Positions 39,401 to 48,894 of a DNA stretch of 64,000 nucleotides are shown here, piece by piece. Source of the DNA: Echinometra lucunter (lineage: Eukaryota > Echinodermata > Echinoidea > Camarodonta > Echinometridae). Positions within the stretch are counted from its first letter, which is position 1. Every line of letters begins with the position of its first letter. A program made the translations under genes and the position numbers. The DNA lies in NCBI GenBank assembly GCA_029962745.1, contig CM057162.1, forward strand, positions 20,616,491 to 20,680,490, in the 5' to 3' direction. The notes beneath the pieces were generated by a model. That model was not told the DNA's origin. It did no database searches and saw nothing but the letters and a program-made list of their open reading frames with translations.

Positions 39401-40678
39401 GTCTGGAACTCGGGCAGACGATGGCAGTCAAGGTAAAAAAGGACCATGGCCAGTATTCAATTCAGTACTTGGATTAAGTAAAACTTTTACTAAATATCTT
39501 GCTTTGCCAAGATATTTGTATTCGTATTCAATTCAATACTTTGAATTTTACTTCATAGTAAGCCAGCTTTGAGCCCAATGCACAATTAACATGTCGCATC
39601 GAATACGCTATGATGTAAGAACACGTCTGGAACGCAAAATGGAAACTTATTGAAAATTAAATTTTTCAAACAATGACTGATAATTTAATAGGTAGCATGT
39701 AGACCTTGTAAATTGATATACAATATTCTTGCGGCATGATCTTTGCAAAAATTTTATTCCAATATGTCAAAATAGACATTTTAATTTGTGCATTTTCAAA
39801 TTTTTCGTTCTGGACGTATTCTTTCACAAACGACATAAAGATAGAATATGTTAAGCAAATACTGGACTTGAACCCTGCGCCAAAGCCTATGCATAACCCA
39901 CATAGGGGAGCATTGGTATGGTGAGCTGTGCAAATTTATGTGGCTGCCGACCTCTGTAGTTGAGGATAAAAAACACTACATTTATTAACCCATTCGTGAC
40001 AGAGGTCCACATTTTGTGGTTTGGCCTAATATCTTTTGATGCAAAGCCTTAAAAATCATACCAAATACATGAGCAGAAAGAGCAAAAAAATTTTACACAA
40101 ACTGTGCCCATTTTGGTTGCATCAATATTCGTTGTTTGATGCTGAAATTTTTTTAAAGGAAAATAAGCATTAAAATCCTTAAATTGGCAATGTGATAGAA
40201 AGTTTAAAATCACCGTTTTCCCCTGCAAATTGGCAACTTTTTGACTTCTCATCATAATTTCTGTCAACTTATATTCATTTCAGATACATGATGTTTTATA
40301 AGAAAAATGTAGCAATAAAATAAAAATGTTGGTGTTGCCAATTTGAAGAATAAAAGCTGATCAAATTAGGCTTTAAATAATTCCTGTCACGAATGGGTTA
40401 ACAAATTCTTGGAAAATATTTGCTGTTTGCACCCTAGGATGATGGGATATCCTATTTCCATCCCTCCTTCAATTTATTATCTTGATCATGTGAAATTCTC
40501 TTGCACACAAAGCAAATGTCTCCAAGTGATTGGTGCAGTTTAAGAGACTGTAACTTGTTGAATGCATGTCATTTTCTTTTTTTTTTTTTTTGCACCTAGA
40601 CACCAGTACAGGAAAGAGAAGAAAGATGAAGGCAAGTTGAAGAGAAAAGCCCCCCATACAGAGAGCAAGCCGCCATGA
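18326..40678 (+). CDS. CENATAC: CENATAC (CCDC84), centrosomal AT-AC splicing factor, eight coding exons
   Basis: Minor-spliceosome protein that promotes splicing of AT-AC introns; in vertebrates it is also implicated in centriole duplication control. Eight exons join in phase into 347 codons including TGA, close to the human length of about 330 aa. A first C2H2 finger uses C12, C15, H25 and H31 (YYCPICRQ, then HIYNKKHQ). A second uses C71, C74, H97 and H103, after the helix KAAEALL. Next come the [10 protein letters not shown] block, a variable linker, APPPWLTSD, and the family signature [11 protein letters not shown] plus [19 protein letters not shown]. The chosen ATG has G at -3 and G at +4; an in-frame ATG exists 78 bases upstream. 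Intron 1 is 16.3 kb and contains a whole same-strand gene. The 3' end faces the CEP164-like gene. Confidence 0.9.
18461..19317. other. CENATAC intron 1, first part
   Basis: No gene recognised. A possible old TIR element lies at about 18775-18900 (GTGGGTAGGGTCTACCC against GGTACCCACTTT). Confidence 0.35.
19318..19395 (+). repeat. tRNA-like SINE head
   Basis: TGGTCGAGTGGTCGAAGGCG (A box) and GGGGTTCGATCCCC (B box) are well formed, and a serine/leucine-type variable arm is possible. The acceptor ends do not pair convincingly, and CTTGAGCAAGGC follows as in many SINEs. Confidence 0.5.
20190..20600 (+). mobile_element. LINE reverse-transcriptase tail fragment, frameshifted
   Basis: Broken frames read [23 protein letters not shown] and [13 protein letters not shown]. 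These resemble the C-terminal region downstream of LINE reverse transcriptases (pattern LxWLPxxxRxxFKxxxLxxKALxGxAPxYLSxL). Stops and shifts show it is dead. Confidence 0.55.
21185..21955 (+). repeat. Dispersed repeat: AGGTCAAAGGTCA tandem block
   Basis: Four or five units of about 120-150 bases, each with CTCAAGGTCAAAGGTCA, ATGATCTGATTAGATTTTGG and a CGTTCTCGCGATAACTCAAC stretch. It is bounded by TATACCTCCGCC at the left and GCGGAGGCAAAAATTT at the right, which are inverted. A (GTCC)n run marks the left end. It is a mirror copy of the block at 2880-4790. Confidence 0.8.
22232..22310 (+). other. Probable 5' UTR of the nested acidic gene
   Basis: Acceptor CTCTCCCCACAG at 22231 precedes a leader that runs into the start codon. 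Similar stretches at 20980-21040 and about 21995-22040 look like older duplicates of this acceptor region. Confidence 0.4.
22311..22398 (+). CDS. Nested acidic gene coding exon 1
   Basis: 29 codons plus G ([14 protein letters not shown] to KKKIRP). Donor CCAG/GTTCGT has a weak +3 but the phase matches exon 2 (G + TT = Val). Confidence 0.72.
22311..26415 (+). CDS. Large acidic, Ser-rich nuclear protein with C-terminal Spindlin/Ssty-like Tudor domain (two exons, nested)
   Basis: Not recognised as a named gene. Exons 22311-22398 and 22967-26415 join in phase 1 to code 1178 aa. Residues 1-200 are mostly helical with a Cys-containing [13 protein letters not shown] stretch. Residues about 210-1090 are low complexity: runs of Asp/Glu, Ser-Arg and Lys-rich patches such as RRSKKTK that look like nuclear localisation signals. 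A predicted coiled coil lies near 485-560. The last 82 residues ([35 protein letters not shown]) fit the pattern of a Spin/Ssty Tudor repeat, which in Spindlin binds methylated histone tails. The start is chosen on Kozak ACCATGG. Inference: a chromatin-associated reader or scaffold. It lies wholly inside CENATAC intron 1 on the same strand. Confidence 0.82.
22967..26415 (+). CDS. Nested acidic gene coding exon 2 (3.4 kb)
   Basis: Acceptor TTTTCCTGCTGCAG. A single open frame of 1149 codons to TGA, beginning [10 protein letters not shown]. Its GC content and codon use are clearly coding compared with the flanks. Acidic tracts at 24150-24300 and 24556-24615 are imperfect GAT/GAA repeats. Confidence 0.93.
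26416..27206 (+). other. Probable 3' UTR / flank of the nested gene
   Basis: Non-coding sequence; a C run lies at 26990-27003. An AATAAA occurs further on near 28022 but the true poly(A) site is not determined. Confidence 0.4.
27207..27553. mobile_element. TIR element, AGGGCTCTACAAAC ends
   Basis: The left end AGGGCTCTACAAACCCACTT is mirrored by CAAGTTTTTGTAGAGCTCT. The interior is rich in GGCAAGT/ACTTGCC words in both orientations. Confidence 0.75.
27554..28949. other. CENATAC intron 1, no gene seen
   Basis: AT-rich sequence without recognised exons or clear repeats. Confidence 0.5.
28950..29162. mobile_element. TIR element with GTTTCATAAAGAGTTA ends (copy A)
   Basis: Ends mirrored (TTAACTCTTTGTGAAAC). 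The interior (GCATCACCGAATTGGTCAGA, GGGATGCGCATTGGCGTTTA) is shared with 45841-46053, so they are the same family. Confidence 0.75.
29163..32525. other. CENATAC intron 1, no gene seen
   Basis: AT-rich, with poly-A/T runs at 30487-30502 and 30557-30570. A short SINE-like tail (ACATAGCGCATTATGTAAAT) is near 32020. At 32080-32210 TTCCGAAGGTTCGTTAGTCC-type words repeat three or four times. Confidence 0.4.
32526..32825. mobile_element. TIR element with GTGTTTCACAAAGACTAAG ends
   Basis: The left arm (GTTTCACAAAGACTAAGATT, then GACTCAGATGG) is mirrored at the right (AATCTTAGTCTTTGTGAAAC). The arms are about 100 bases with a spacer. No coding capacity. Confidence 0.8.
33292..33354 (+). repeat. 63-bp chimeric filler copied from two nearby sites
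   Basis: 33292-33331 is identical to 31338-31377 (40/40). 33332-33354 is identical to 32541-32563 (23/23), the tip of the TIR element. The two parts join at a shared AAA. Confidence 0.85.
33355..34794. other. End of CENATAC intron 1
   Basis: Holds a partial TTGCATAAAACTTACCAT element end (34130-34190), a purine-rich stretch (34195-34430) and a few GGTTTTGGTTATATTAGG repeats near 34500. No exon is seen. Confidence 0.45.
34795..34958 (+). CDS. CENATAC: CENATAC coding exon 2
   Basis: Acceptor CACTACAG, donor GCAG/GTAAGA, leaves phase 2. Codes [10 protein letters not shown] and most of the second zinc finger (YWCIFC, EHLC). Confidence 0.88.
35255..35325 (+). pseudogene. Decayed duplicate of CENATAC exon 3
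   Basis: Aligns to the first 70 bases of exon 3 (TGAATCACAAAGTCTGGCAT against TGATTCACACAGTCTAGCAT, then TCTACCAC and GCATCATG). It keeps an AG acceptor just before it. A 2-base insertion and an in-frame TGA make it non-coding. Confidence 0.75.
35617..35785 (+). CDS. CENATAC: CENATAC coding exon 3
   Basis: Acceptor ATGTACCAG, donor GAG/GTGAGT. Supplies the last His of finger 2 and the [13 protein letters not shown] helix. A decayed copy lies 362 bases upstream. Confidence 0.9.
36892..37025 (+). CDS. CENATAC: CENATAC coding exon 4
   Basis: Acceptor TTTTGTAG, donor AAAG/GTATTT, leaves phase 2. Codes the [10 protein letters not shown] helix and a Ser/Gln-rich linker. Confidence 0.8.
37036..37200. 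repeat. (ATTC)n degenerate microsatellite
   Basis: Imperfect CATTCATTCATT repeats just downstream of the exon 4 donor. Confidence 0.85.
37599..37698 (+). CDS. CENATAC: CENATAC coding exon 5
   Basis: Acceptor TTTTATAG, donor CAC/GTAAGA. Linker segment [11 protein letters not shown] to LASIGTH. Confidence 0.8.
38572..38818 (+). mobile_element. Complete tRNA-derived SINE in CENATAC intron 5
   Basis: The head TTCGCTCAATTGATAGAGTG (A box) and AGGTTCGATCC (B box) is followed by an unrelated body of about 150 bases and a (ATT)n tail. This is the full architecture of a tRNA-headed SINE. Confidence 0.75.
38848..38974 (+). CDS. CENATAC: CENATAC coding exon 6
   Basis: Acceptor CTTGTAG, donor CACT/GTAAGG, leaves phase 1. 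Codes [12 protein letters not shown] and [11 protein letters not shown], both conserved in the family. Confidence 0.88.
39300..39432 (+). CDS. CENATAC: CENATAC coding exon 7
   Basis: Acceptor TTTTCAG, donor AAG/GTAAAA, leaves phase 2. Holds the diagnostic NRVGAKFDH and [17 protein letters not shown] blocks. Confidence 0.92.
39601..39848. mobile_element. TIR element, second copy of the 12291-12575 family
   Basis: Inverted ends TAAGAACACGTCTGGAACGC and GTTCTGGACGTATTCTTTC; the interior TAGCATGTAGACCTTGTAAA matches the 12.3-kb copy. Confidence 0.8.
39989..40397. mobile_element. TTAA-flanked MITE, CCCATTCGTGACAG ends (copy 1)
   Basis: 409 bp with CCCATTCGTGACAG inverted ends, precisely flanked by TTAA on both sides (39985-39988, 40398-40401). 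TTAA duplication and CCC tips are the hallmark of piggyBac-type transposition. It is non-autonomous and lies in CENATAC intron 7. Confidence 0.85.
40600..40678 (+). CDS. CENATAC: CENATAC coding exon 8 (stop)
   Basis: Acceptor TTTGCACCTAG. Completes the RHQYRKEKK basic tail and ends in TGA. The 3' UTR follows; ATTAAA near 41433 is one possible poly(A) signal. Confidence 0.85.
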
Positions 40679-41013
40679 CGAAAAGGACTGGAAAATAGAC
40701 TTGAGACACAGCAGTCAATACAGAGAGCTCTTCTTTCCAAGAGCAAGACTTTATTTGGGAATGGACTAGAATATGGACTTATCTTTGATATACTGCAGGC
40801 AAACCTGTTGTGATGAAATCCATAGATCAGTGTGAAACACTTTATGTTACAGAGAGAGATCATACAGTTAGAGAACCTTGAGAATGAAATATATATATAT
40901 TTTAAAAAAAAAGAAAAAAAGAATGTGATACATGTATTGTTTTGACTTTTGTTAGTTGTTACAGTTACAAATTGTGAAGTATTTACCTATGTACTCTTAT
41001 TCACACACTGTAT

Positions 41014-41360
41014 CAAGGTGCGTTCAGATACGATGTGACTTTGTTTCGCCACATTTTTTGTGTGCAGGTCTATGTGGTATGGGGCGACAAAAAAATATCG
41101 CCGAGGCAGGACACATTTTGGTTTGCTGCCTGGCTGCAAAGAAATGTGCCCCAATCAAAGTCCTAAAAAGTTAGCGCAAAAATTGTTGTCATGAGATTGT
41201 TTGCGCAAGTTTTGACAAAATTCTCTTTTAGTTGAGAGTTGATGTGTTAATGCGTGTTCATAAGCATAAGTTGCAGCACAAAGTCGCATCATATCTGAAC
41301 ACAAAAAAATGTGCCGTCACAATGTGGCTGCTAAAGTCGCATCATATTCAAATGCACCTT
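41014..41360. mobile_element. TIR element of the AAGGYTTGTTCAGATATG family (copy 1)
   Basis: AAGGTGCGTTCAGATACG at the left; ATTCAAATGCACCTTT at the right. Interior words GGGGCGAC and CCAATCAAAGTCCTAAAAAG are shared with copies at 49112, 51810, 59817 and 63288. Confidence 0.75.
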
Positions 41361-41569
41361 TAATCTTACTGATTTCCTGATGTACAATTATGATTATAAA
41401 AAGCTATTTTTGTCGCTGTTGAAAGTTCACATATTAAAGATGATAGACCAGATTTTTAAACTTGACTTGCATGCCATATGTCCTTTTAGAAGCCCTCACA
41501 AAAAGCCGATTGAAGGTTGATTCGCAATTTGGTTCTGCATTTGTTTGACACAAACTTTTAGCAAATCAA

Positions 41570-41846
41570 TGATAATAATATTGGATATTTGTATAGCGCA
41601 CGTATTCACCGAAAAAGGTGCTCAAAGTGCTCCAATATTACCCCTGCTCAGCTAGGCTACTAATTACAGTGCTCACAGTTTTCATGAAATTCCTTCCTGC
41701 TGGTACCCATTTACACCTAGGTGAAGAGTGGCAAATGTAGATTGATGTCTTGCCAAAGGACATTAGTGCTGTGGTGGGATTCGAACCCCAGATCTCGTGG
41801 TTCACAATCGGGGGACTTATCCACTGAGCCACAACACCACTGTTGC
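41570..41846 (-). mobile_element. tRNA-derived SINE
   Basis: Minus strand: head TGGCTCAGTGGATAAG and GGGGTTCGAATCCC, then a body with GGCAAGACATCAATCTACAT, ending in ATTATT. Same family as 9417-9568 and 42715-43166. Confidence 0.7.
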
Positions 41847-42205
41847 AACTACTGCCTGTAAACCCCCTTCCCAGCACCTCTCTTTTTCAAAAGTAATATT
41901 AAGACACTGTTTCCTTCTAAAAATAATTCAACAGTGATAATTAAGAAAGAAAATGAGTCAGACAAGTTAAGATTTTTGTACTTTTTATTTTTTTCTTTGC
42001 ATTTTTGATGTGGCAAACTTATATACAATAAAGCACTAAAATATACAGCAAATAAAGCAATACAAGTACCATTTTTTCCTATCAAAACATAGAACTATAG
42101 ATATAGATACAGAACATATAGAGTGTACAAAATTCTATTATACAGTACATAGTCTACAAATCTGTAGATGCAGAAACAAGAAAAGATTTCAGGACATAAA
42201 CTCTT

Positions 42206-42612
42206 GGGCTGGAATTCACAAAGGTGGTTTAAATTTGGTCCATGGTTTAGGCAAATTTTGTGGCACAAGTGCGCTTGATTTAGCGCGTACACTAAGATGG
42301 GTCTAATGATAAACGCGCGCGTGTGGCAAAGGGCGCTAGATTTACGCTTGTTGCCATGGCTTATACCACGGTTTATGTATATTCATGCTTAGATTAATTT
42401 ACATAAACCATGGTCTAAACCATGGCAACAAGCATGAATTTACATAAACCGTGGTCTAAACCATGGATACAAGCGTACATTTAGCGCCCATTGCCACACG
42501 CACACGTTTATCATTGGACCTTTCTTAGTGTACGCGCTAAATCAAGCCCACTTACACCACAAAATATGCCTAAACCATGGACTAATTTAAACCACCTTTG
42601 TAAATTCCGGCC
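42206..42612. mobile_element. 407-bp foldback element with arms of about 160 bases
   Basis: The left arm (GGGCTGGAATTCACAAAGG, CCATGGTTTAGGCA, AGCGCGTACACTAAG) is mirrored in the right arm, with a short CATGGTCTAAACCATGG-rich centre. Confidence 0.85.
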
Positions 42613-42714
42613 TTGGAATACCTTACCCCATAGCTTGTTTACCACTATAAAAGGCTTTTTCAGATATGAGGAGGGACACTGCGGGGTTTAGCAAATTTTT
42701 TTGTATGCAAAATG

Positions 42715-43166
42715 AATGGCAATGATAATAACGGTGGGTTCTTGTATAGCACTCATGTCTGTCAGAAATGACACTCCTGGCACTCCACTGTTATTACCCC
42801 GGCTTAACATGGTGGCCATTAAAGCACTTGCATTTCAAGGAAATACTTCCTACCGGGTACCCATTTACTCCACCTGGGTGCCGTTGCATAAAAACTTGCT
42901 ATTATAGTAACATTGCCATCAATAATAACTACCATGGTAACACTACTGAACAGCCAATCAAAATCCAGTATTCCATGAAAGTTACCACTGATGGCAAAGT
43001 TACTATACTAGTAATAGCAAGTTTTATGCAACGGGCATCCTGGGTCAAGAGTGGCAATTGTAGATTGATGTCTTGCCAAAAAGACATTGGTGTCATAGTG
43101 GGACTTGAACAGCCAACCTTACGATCTACAGTCTGGTGACATATCCACTAGACCACGACACCTCTT
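42715..43166 (-). mobile_element. SINE interrupted by a TIR element
   Basis: The same SINE family as 41570-41846, split by a 159-bp hairpin element (42880-43038). The insertion is flanked by the direct repeat CCTGGGT at 42873-42879 and 43039-43045. Confidence 0.75.
42880..43038. mobile_element. TIR element, GTTGCATAAAACTTGCTA ends
   Basis: CGTTGCATAAAAACTTGCTA is mirrored by TAGCAAGTTTTATGCAACG. A 7-bp target duplication marks its insertion into the SINE. Relatives: 50336-50492 (diverged) and a fragment near 34130. Confidence 0.8.
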
Positions 43167-43369
43167 CAATAACGGGTAAAGGACTTCGCTTAGAATGTTG
43201 TGCGCTCATTTACTTGCATGTTGTGAAATGCACTTACACCCCCCCCCCCCTTCATCCCCTGAATAAATCCTCCTGTTTTCCCTTTTCATATGTGAGCAGG
43301 CCTTAAATGCTAAAAAGTGCAAGTTCTACAGTGCATCATGTAGTGACCAGCAGGATTTATAACAGGTAA

Positions 43370-43556
43370 AGTGAAACCTGCTTTAGCGACCACCTGTATA
43401 GAAAGACCACCTGTCTATAAAGACAATTTTTGTTTCCCTTGAATCGTCTTTCCCATTGAAACGTATATTAAAGGAACCTGTTCATAAAGACCACCTGCTC
43501 AAAAAGACCGTTTTCCTTGTCTCCCTTGGGTGGTCTTTGTATACAGGTTTCACTGT
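43370..43556. mobile_element. TIR element, AGTGAAACCTG ends
   Basis: AGTGAAACCTGCTTTAGCGA against ACAGGTTTCACTGT. The interior repeats AAGACCACCTG words. A related remnant lies at 60940-61110. Confidence 0.65.
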
Positions 43557-43635
43557 ATTTGTGTACCTTGCTCTCCATTACACAAAATGCCCTTGTAATG
43601 GGGAGAGCTAAAGATTTAGTTAATTATAAAACCAC

Positions 43636-43815
43636 TACAGTGGAAACTCGGTATAAAGATATCTGATATAACAATATTCCTGATATAACGAGGTAATATT
43701 TCAGTCCCAGCTCTTTATATTCTTGTGTTTTCTAACCTTGATATAACGAGATTCCTGCTATAACAAGGTAATTTTGATGGTCCCGAGGACCTTGTTATAT
43801 TGAGTTTCCACTGTA
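43636..43815. mobile_element. TIR element, TACAGTGGAAACTC ends
   Basis: TACAGTGGAAACTCGGTATA is mirrored by GAGTTTCCACTGTA; the interior has GATATAACGAGG words. Confidence 0.7.
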
Positions 43816-45840
43816 TTTGGTATGGATAGTAGATTCTTTTGCAATTTCAACAACTTTTCTACCGGTATGTATATTCAGGGATTTTAGAACAAATTACAAC
43901 TGTAATATGTGAAAAAAACAAAAAACACAAAGCTGAAAAGACCTGTAGTATTTAGATTTACTTGCATGGCTGCATAGTTTAGTTTCTATCACTTGAAACT
44001 TGAATTAATCTTTGCATCTTGGCACACAACATTTGCATCTTTTTAGAACTGAAGGTGCATGTTCTCAGAGTAACATTTTAAACTGTTGGACACAATTTGA
44101 GTTAGCAAAAATGCATTTTCCGTAGACTCAATGGGTTAACCTTAAATCACATAATTTCTTCAACCCATTTTAAAATTCTTTTTATCTTATTCCATTAGAA
44201 TAGTGTAAACGCGGAAGATTTCGCGGTGTGGAAATTTTCGCGCCTTTCATGTGGCACGTCACTTGTGCGAAAATAAAGTATTCTGTTTATTTTGCAAGTG
44301 AATACAGTTACCTGAACTGTCCGCAAAAACTAAAGACGCAGGATTGTGTATAACTTGGCGAAAATTTCCACTTTTACAGTATGGTATTGGTAATGGGGTC
44401 GTTTCGCTTGATTAACATATGTAGTAAAAAAAACTGGTGATTGTGAGAGTTCTGCTCTTTTAAATCAATCAATTTGGATGATAATCATAAGAAAATTTGA
44501 AAATCACATGCAGGAGCATGTCTACAAAACACAACATGAAAGTGACATGATGATGTGGCTTCATAAGTTCACACATGCAGTGCAGTGCTATTCTCAGAGA
44601 TATCAATATTTGGAACATCATGCAAGAAATGACAAAAATAGTTACTACTGAAATAAATGGAATGATCAAATTTGTGATAAATCAATACAAAATAAATCAT
44701 GGAATGTGCATCATGGATGGTTTTACAAAAATAAAGACACCAACAAATAATATGTATGAGTACTCAATATATTCTCATGAAGATAAACACCCTATACCAA
44801 TTGCTGACTAATTAACCTTGATTCATGGAATCTCATTATTTTTCAAACTCTAGCTTTCTAAGGATTAACATCTTTCATAGAAAATATATTCATTCACTTT
44901 ATTTCAGCGCATTTTCCTGTGATTACAAGTATTTATACACTGTACTTCAATCCAAACATATACCAGCAAATTTAATGATACACTTATATTCACATCAAAT
45001 TCAATTGAAATTTTGAAATTTTACATTTAACAAACTTTTCTGACAATACCATAGAGGGAGACATAGATGAGCTATAAAATCAATACAATTTACATTTTGA
45101 CCAAATTCAAAACCTCATGTACTGAATACATAGAAAATGGCAAGACACCCAGAATACAAAAAAAGATATATTTACAAAGCTGTAACAAAATCCTCTGGAA
45201 AAATACTGCTGTAATACTGTCAAACTGTCAGACTTATTGAATACCAAACCTCTTTTCTGTGAAGTGACATTTTAACAATACCTGAAAACATGTTTCTCAG
45301 TTGGGAATACGAAGATGAAGTTTTAGAAACCAATGATCACTGCATTGCAAGACTGAAAAAAAATATATATATCTTTGGAAATCTGCATAAGAAACTGCAA
45401 ATTGAAGAAATGCACCACAATTCCAGGAAAGAGTACAGAAAAATAATCAGAAATGGGCACACAGGGGCATTTTACATTCCAAAGTAGGATGAAATGCAAC
45501 TCCAAAAATCAAAATTAATGCAATGTCACTCTCAAACATAAAGGTTATTTAACCCCTAAAAGGACTGGGGGTGGGGGAACAATGGCTGGTAATTCACTGC
45601 ATTTCTGAGCCATGCCAATTTCCGATTTTTTTCCGTGAAGTCTTGCGCATCTCTTGACATCAAGTTTACGAAAATCGGCTGTACAGTTACCGCGTCATGT
45701 AACCATTTGTGACCTCATATCAGCTTGAAAACAGAATTTCTGGTGTATAAAACAAATGGAAAAATGCATTTCCTCGAATGCACCTAGGATTTTCTCCTTA
45801 AGCATTTATTATTATGCATATTACTGAATAATGGTCCTGG
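43816..45840. other. Intergenic, no gene seen
   Basis: AT-rich sequence between the convergent CENATAC and CEP164-like genes. Short open frames here have no recognisable domain. Confidence 0.5.
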
Positions 45841-46053
45841 GGGGTGTTTCACAAAGATTTAAGTTTGACTAAAGTCGCACTTAAATTCCTACTTGCGTGT
45901 TCTATATTACGCATCACCTGACTGATCAGATCATGCACAGGGGACGCGCACTATTGGAAGTCTATCAGTGAGATTACGCGTTAAATACTGGATGCGCATT
46001 GGCGTTTAAGCACGACTCTAAGTCAAACTTAACTCTTTGTGAAACACCACCCA
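45841..46053. mobile_element. TIR element with GTGTTTCACAAAG ends (copy B)
   Basis: GGGGTGTTTCACAAAGATTT is mirrored by AACTCTTTGTGAAACACC. The interior matches 28950-29162. Confidence 0.8.
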
Positions 46054-46065
46054 GATAACACCCTG

Positions 46066-46262
46066 GGCCGGTATTCTGAAATCGTGTTATCTTTTGTCTC
46101 ATCTTCACTGTGTTAATTGTCATAACAAATTTAAAACGCGTACTTATGGTTGGTATAAACTGCGCAAATGACCAGCACACAAGACAAAAGTGTGCGATGT
46201 GAGCCAATGGCGTACGCTATTTCTGATTGCAAAGATAACACGATTTTCAGAATACAGGCCCT
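46066..46262. mobile_element. TIR element, GGCCGGTATTCTGAAA ends
   Basis: GGCCGGTATTCTGAAATCGT against CGATTTTCAGAATACAGGCC. It contains GAGCCAATGGCGTACGC, shared with 52408-52630. It lies 12 bases from the preceding element. Confidence 0.8.
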
Positions 46263-48734
46263 GAAACTTAAGCTAACTTTTAAAAAAAAAATTAAAAAGG
46301 GTCAAAGTTGAAAAAAAAAGAGAAATGTGTAAGAGGTTCAGGAGATTACAAAGGAAATGAAATCACTTTCATTTTTTTCTTTCATAATAATTTTGTAAAG
46401 TTTGTAAAGAACTTCCTGCATAAAGATTTGTATCTCCAGTGCCTTTCATGATCTGGTTATCACTCAAAATGTGTATTTATGCATAAAATTTGCATAAATT
46501 ATGATACTGAATAATAATGTTCTTTACCCATTTAATAAGGCTGTGATATATGGGGATATATCATCGATGGCAAGCTTTATGAACAAGAGGCCTCTACTGC
46601 ACTACATACATGTTCTTCTATAAAAAATATGAATTTGTTGGGTGCTAACTTGTTTCTTTTCCCAGTTTAATTTTTTAAGCTGAAGTTGATAAAGTATATG
46701 AATTCATTTCTCTTTGACCTGTTGGATACGATTTGATTATCACAGTAAATCACACATTTTCCATAACTCCCACCCGAGTTATCTTGGGCACTACTCAATG
46801 GTCATAATGCTGTAAATAACCTAGCAAATGACAAACAAATTGTCATTATTGCGGACTTTAAGAAAATGATTGTCTTCATTCCATGCCAAAAAACCCCAAA
46901 AAACAAAAAACCAAAAAAACCCCAAAAAACAAAAAAACAACAAACATGTCACGTAACCAATTTCTTGTGACCAAAAGGGGTCTAGCTTACCGGTCTATTT
47001 TGATAACATTCATTTTATCATCAAGAAGAAGAATACATTGCCAAATTGGTTTATTTGTAGTGGAATTCCATTGATACGAGTAGCATCCCTGAATAACTGG
47101 CACCTTATAGACGGGGTCCGCCCACTTGACCGAAGGCCCACGAGACCTAAGGCCCGCCAGGCCGACTTTTCTCGTATCGTATTTGCCTTTATCACAAAAT
47201 AATGCGTTATCGGTAAATGAAATACCTAGCATGTTCAGTCCTCGTTTCCGGATGTTCCATACCTTCAATGAAAACCATTTGCTGCCCTTAATACTTATCA
47301 AACTTCCTTCTGGCACAGGAATTGGTCAGAGCGGTGTGATATCATAGATTACAGTTAGCTATTCTCGGCCTCGCAGGCCTTCGTCGAAGTGGGTTTATAG
47401 ACATGTACATGTAGCTGTACCTAGATCTACTGGAGGATGGTCATTAGTGAAGAACGGTAACAGAATCAATAGAATGGTGTGTGATCATGTGATCTATCAC
47501 ATGATGAGGTGGTATCAGGTGGTACATGAATCACCTGCAGCTCTCAGAATGTAATCTAAATGGTAGAGTCTGGTGTGAGCTAGCATGGTGCGATCATATT
47601 ATGAAGAACCAGTGGTGTGTGAATCACATGAAACTTGTTATCAGTAACAACTGCCACATTTCTCTGGCAAATCTGCTCTTAGCCAATCAGATGCAAGGAT
47701 TTTCCTAGCTTACAACAGTTATTGCAACTTGTTTTTGATAAAAAGTATTATGAAATGGGGTCCTGGGGTAATATTCTGAAAACGATGTTATCTTTGATGT
47801 TAGGGATAAAGAATGTTAATTGTCATATCAAACTTAAAAATACTCTTGTCATCGGTGCTTGCACAGACATTAACCAATGAAATGTCGTAATTTATTCATT
47901 TGTTATGAAAACATCTTTTTACTATTTACCGGTAAATATAAAAGAATATCACCCCCTGTATTTTGAAATTTGATTCCATTGTGGTTGTGAAGTCTGGTGT
48001 GACCTGGCATGGTGTCATAATGTGATAGATCACATCATAGTACTACCAAGTGGTACATTAATCACATGACCTCTATGACTCTTGTCCGGTTGTGGAAGTC
48101 TAGTCTGAGCTGTTGGTCTATTATCTGGCATGATGCGATCACATGATATATCACATGATGAAGTATCAGGTCCACTGAATCATAGTCTGGTTTGAGCTGG
48201 CAAGGAGTGATCACATGATCTATCACATGTCGATTTAGTACCACTATCAGGTGGTGTCAATGAATCACCTGACCTCTCTGACTCGGATCTGATTGTTGGA
48301 GTCCAGTTCTAATCTGGTCTGAGCTGGTTTCTGACCGGTCAAGCTGGTGCCGGTGTTTCCTGACTGACGGCTCTCGCTCCCTGAGCTAAGTATTAATCAG
48401 AGTTAAGCGAAACATAAAGCCATTTGTGTTCTACATCACATGCTCATGAAATATTGTGGGGAAATGTATTTGACACAACATATGTTGAGTTCACAAGGAG
48501 ATCAGCAGCATCTTCAGAAATAATGGAGAAAAGTAAGTAATTTTGTGTACAAAAGATATTGTGAGTTGTCCTAAACCTGCCATTTTGAAGCAACACTGCC
48601 AATTTGAGGAGCGCCATAGAAAGTAAATTGAGACTTTTCAAACTTTCTCATTTTGTTACCAATTTTGATGGAACTTTTTTTTTTGTAATTGCTTCTCTCT
48701 ATCTCCTCTTTTCATTAAAATGGATATTTCACCA
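46263..48734. other. Intergenic downstream of the CEP164-like gene
   Basis: Contains a truncated third GGTAATATTCTGAAAACG element (about 47762-47890). At 47460-48300 there is a diffuse tandem of GATCACATGATCTATCACAT and GTCTGGTGTGAGCTGGCA words. No gene is seen. Confidence 0.45.
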
Positions 48735-48868
48735 GGGCTGCGTTTCACGAAACCGTCATAAGTCTAAGTTCATGGACATCCCATTGAAACGCGTGTTACT
48801 TCTACAACACGCGTTTCAATGGGATGTCCGAGAAGTTAGACTGATGACGGTTTCGTGAAACGCAGCCC
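48735..48868. mobile_element. 134-bp near-perfect hairpin element
   Basis: GGGCTGCGTTTCACGAAACC folds on GGTTTCGTGAAACGCAGCCC, and the inner arms include ACACGCGTTTCAATGGGATG. The loop is only a few bases. It ends 26 bases past the CEP164-like stop. Confidence 0.9.
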
Positions 48869-48894
48869 AGGGTTCCATTCTCCTTTAAGAACAT

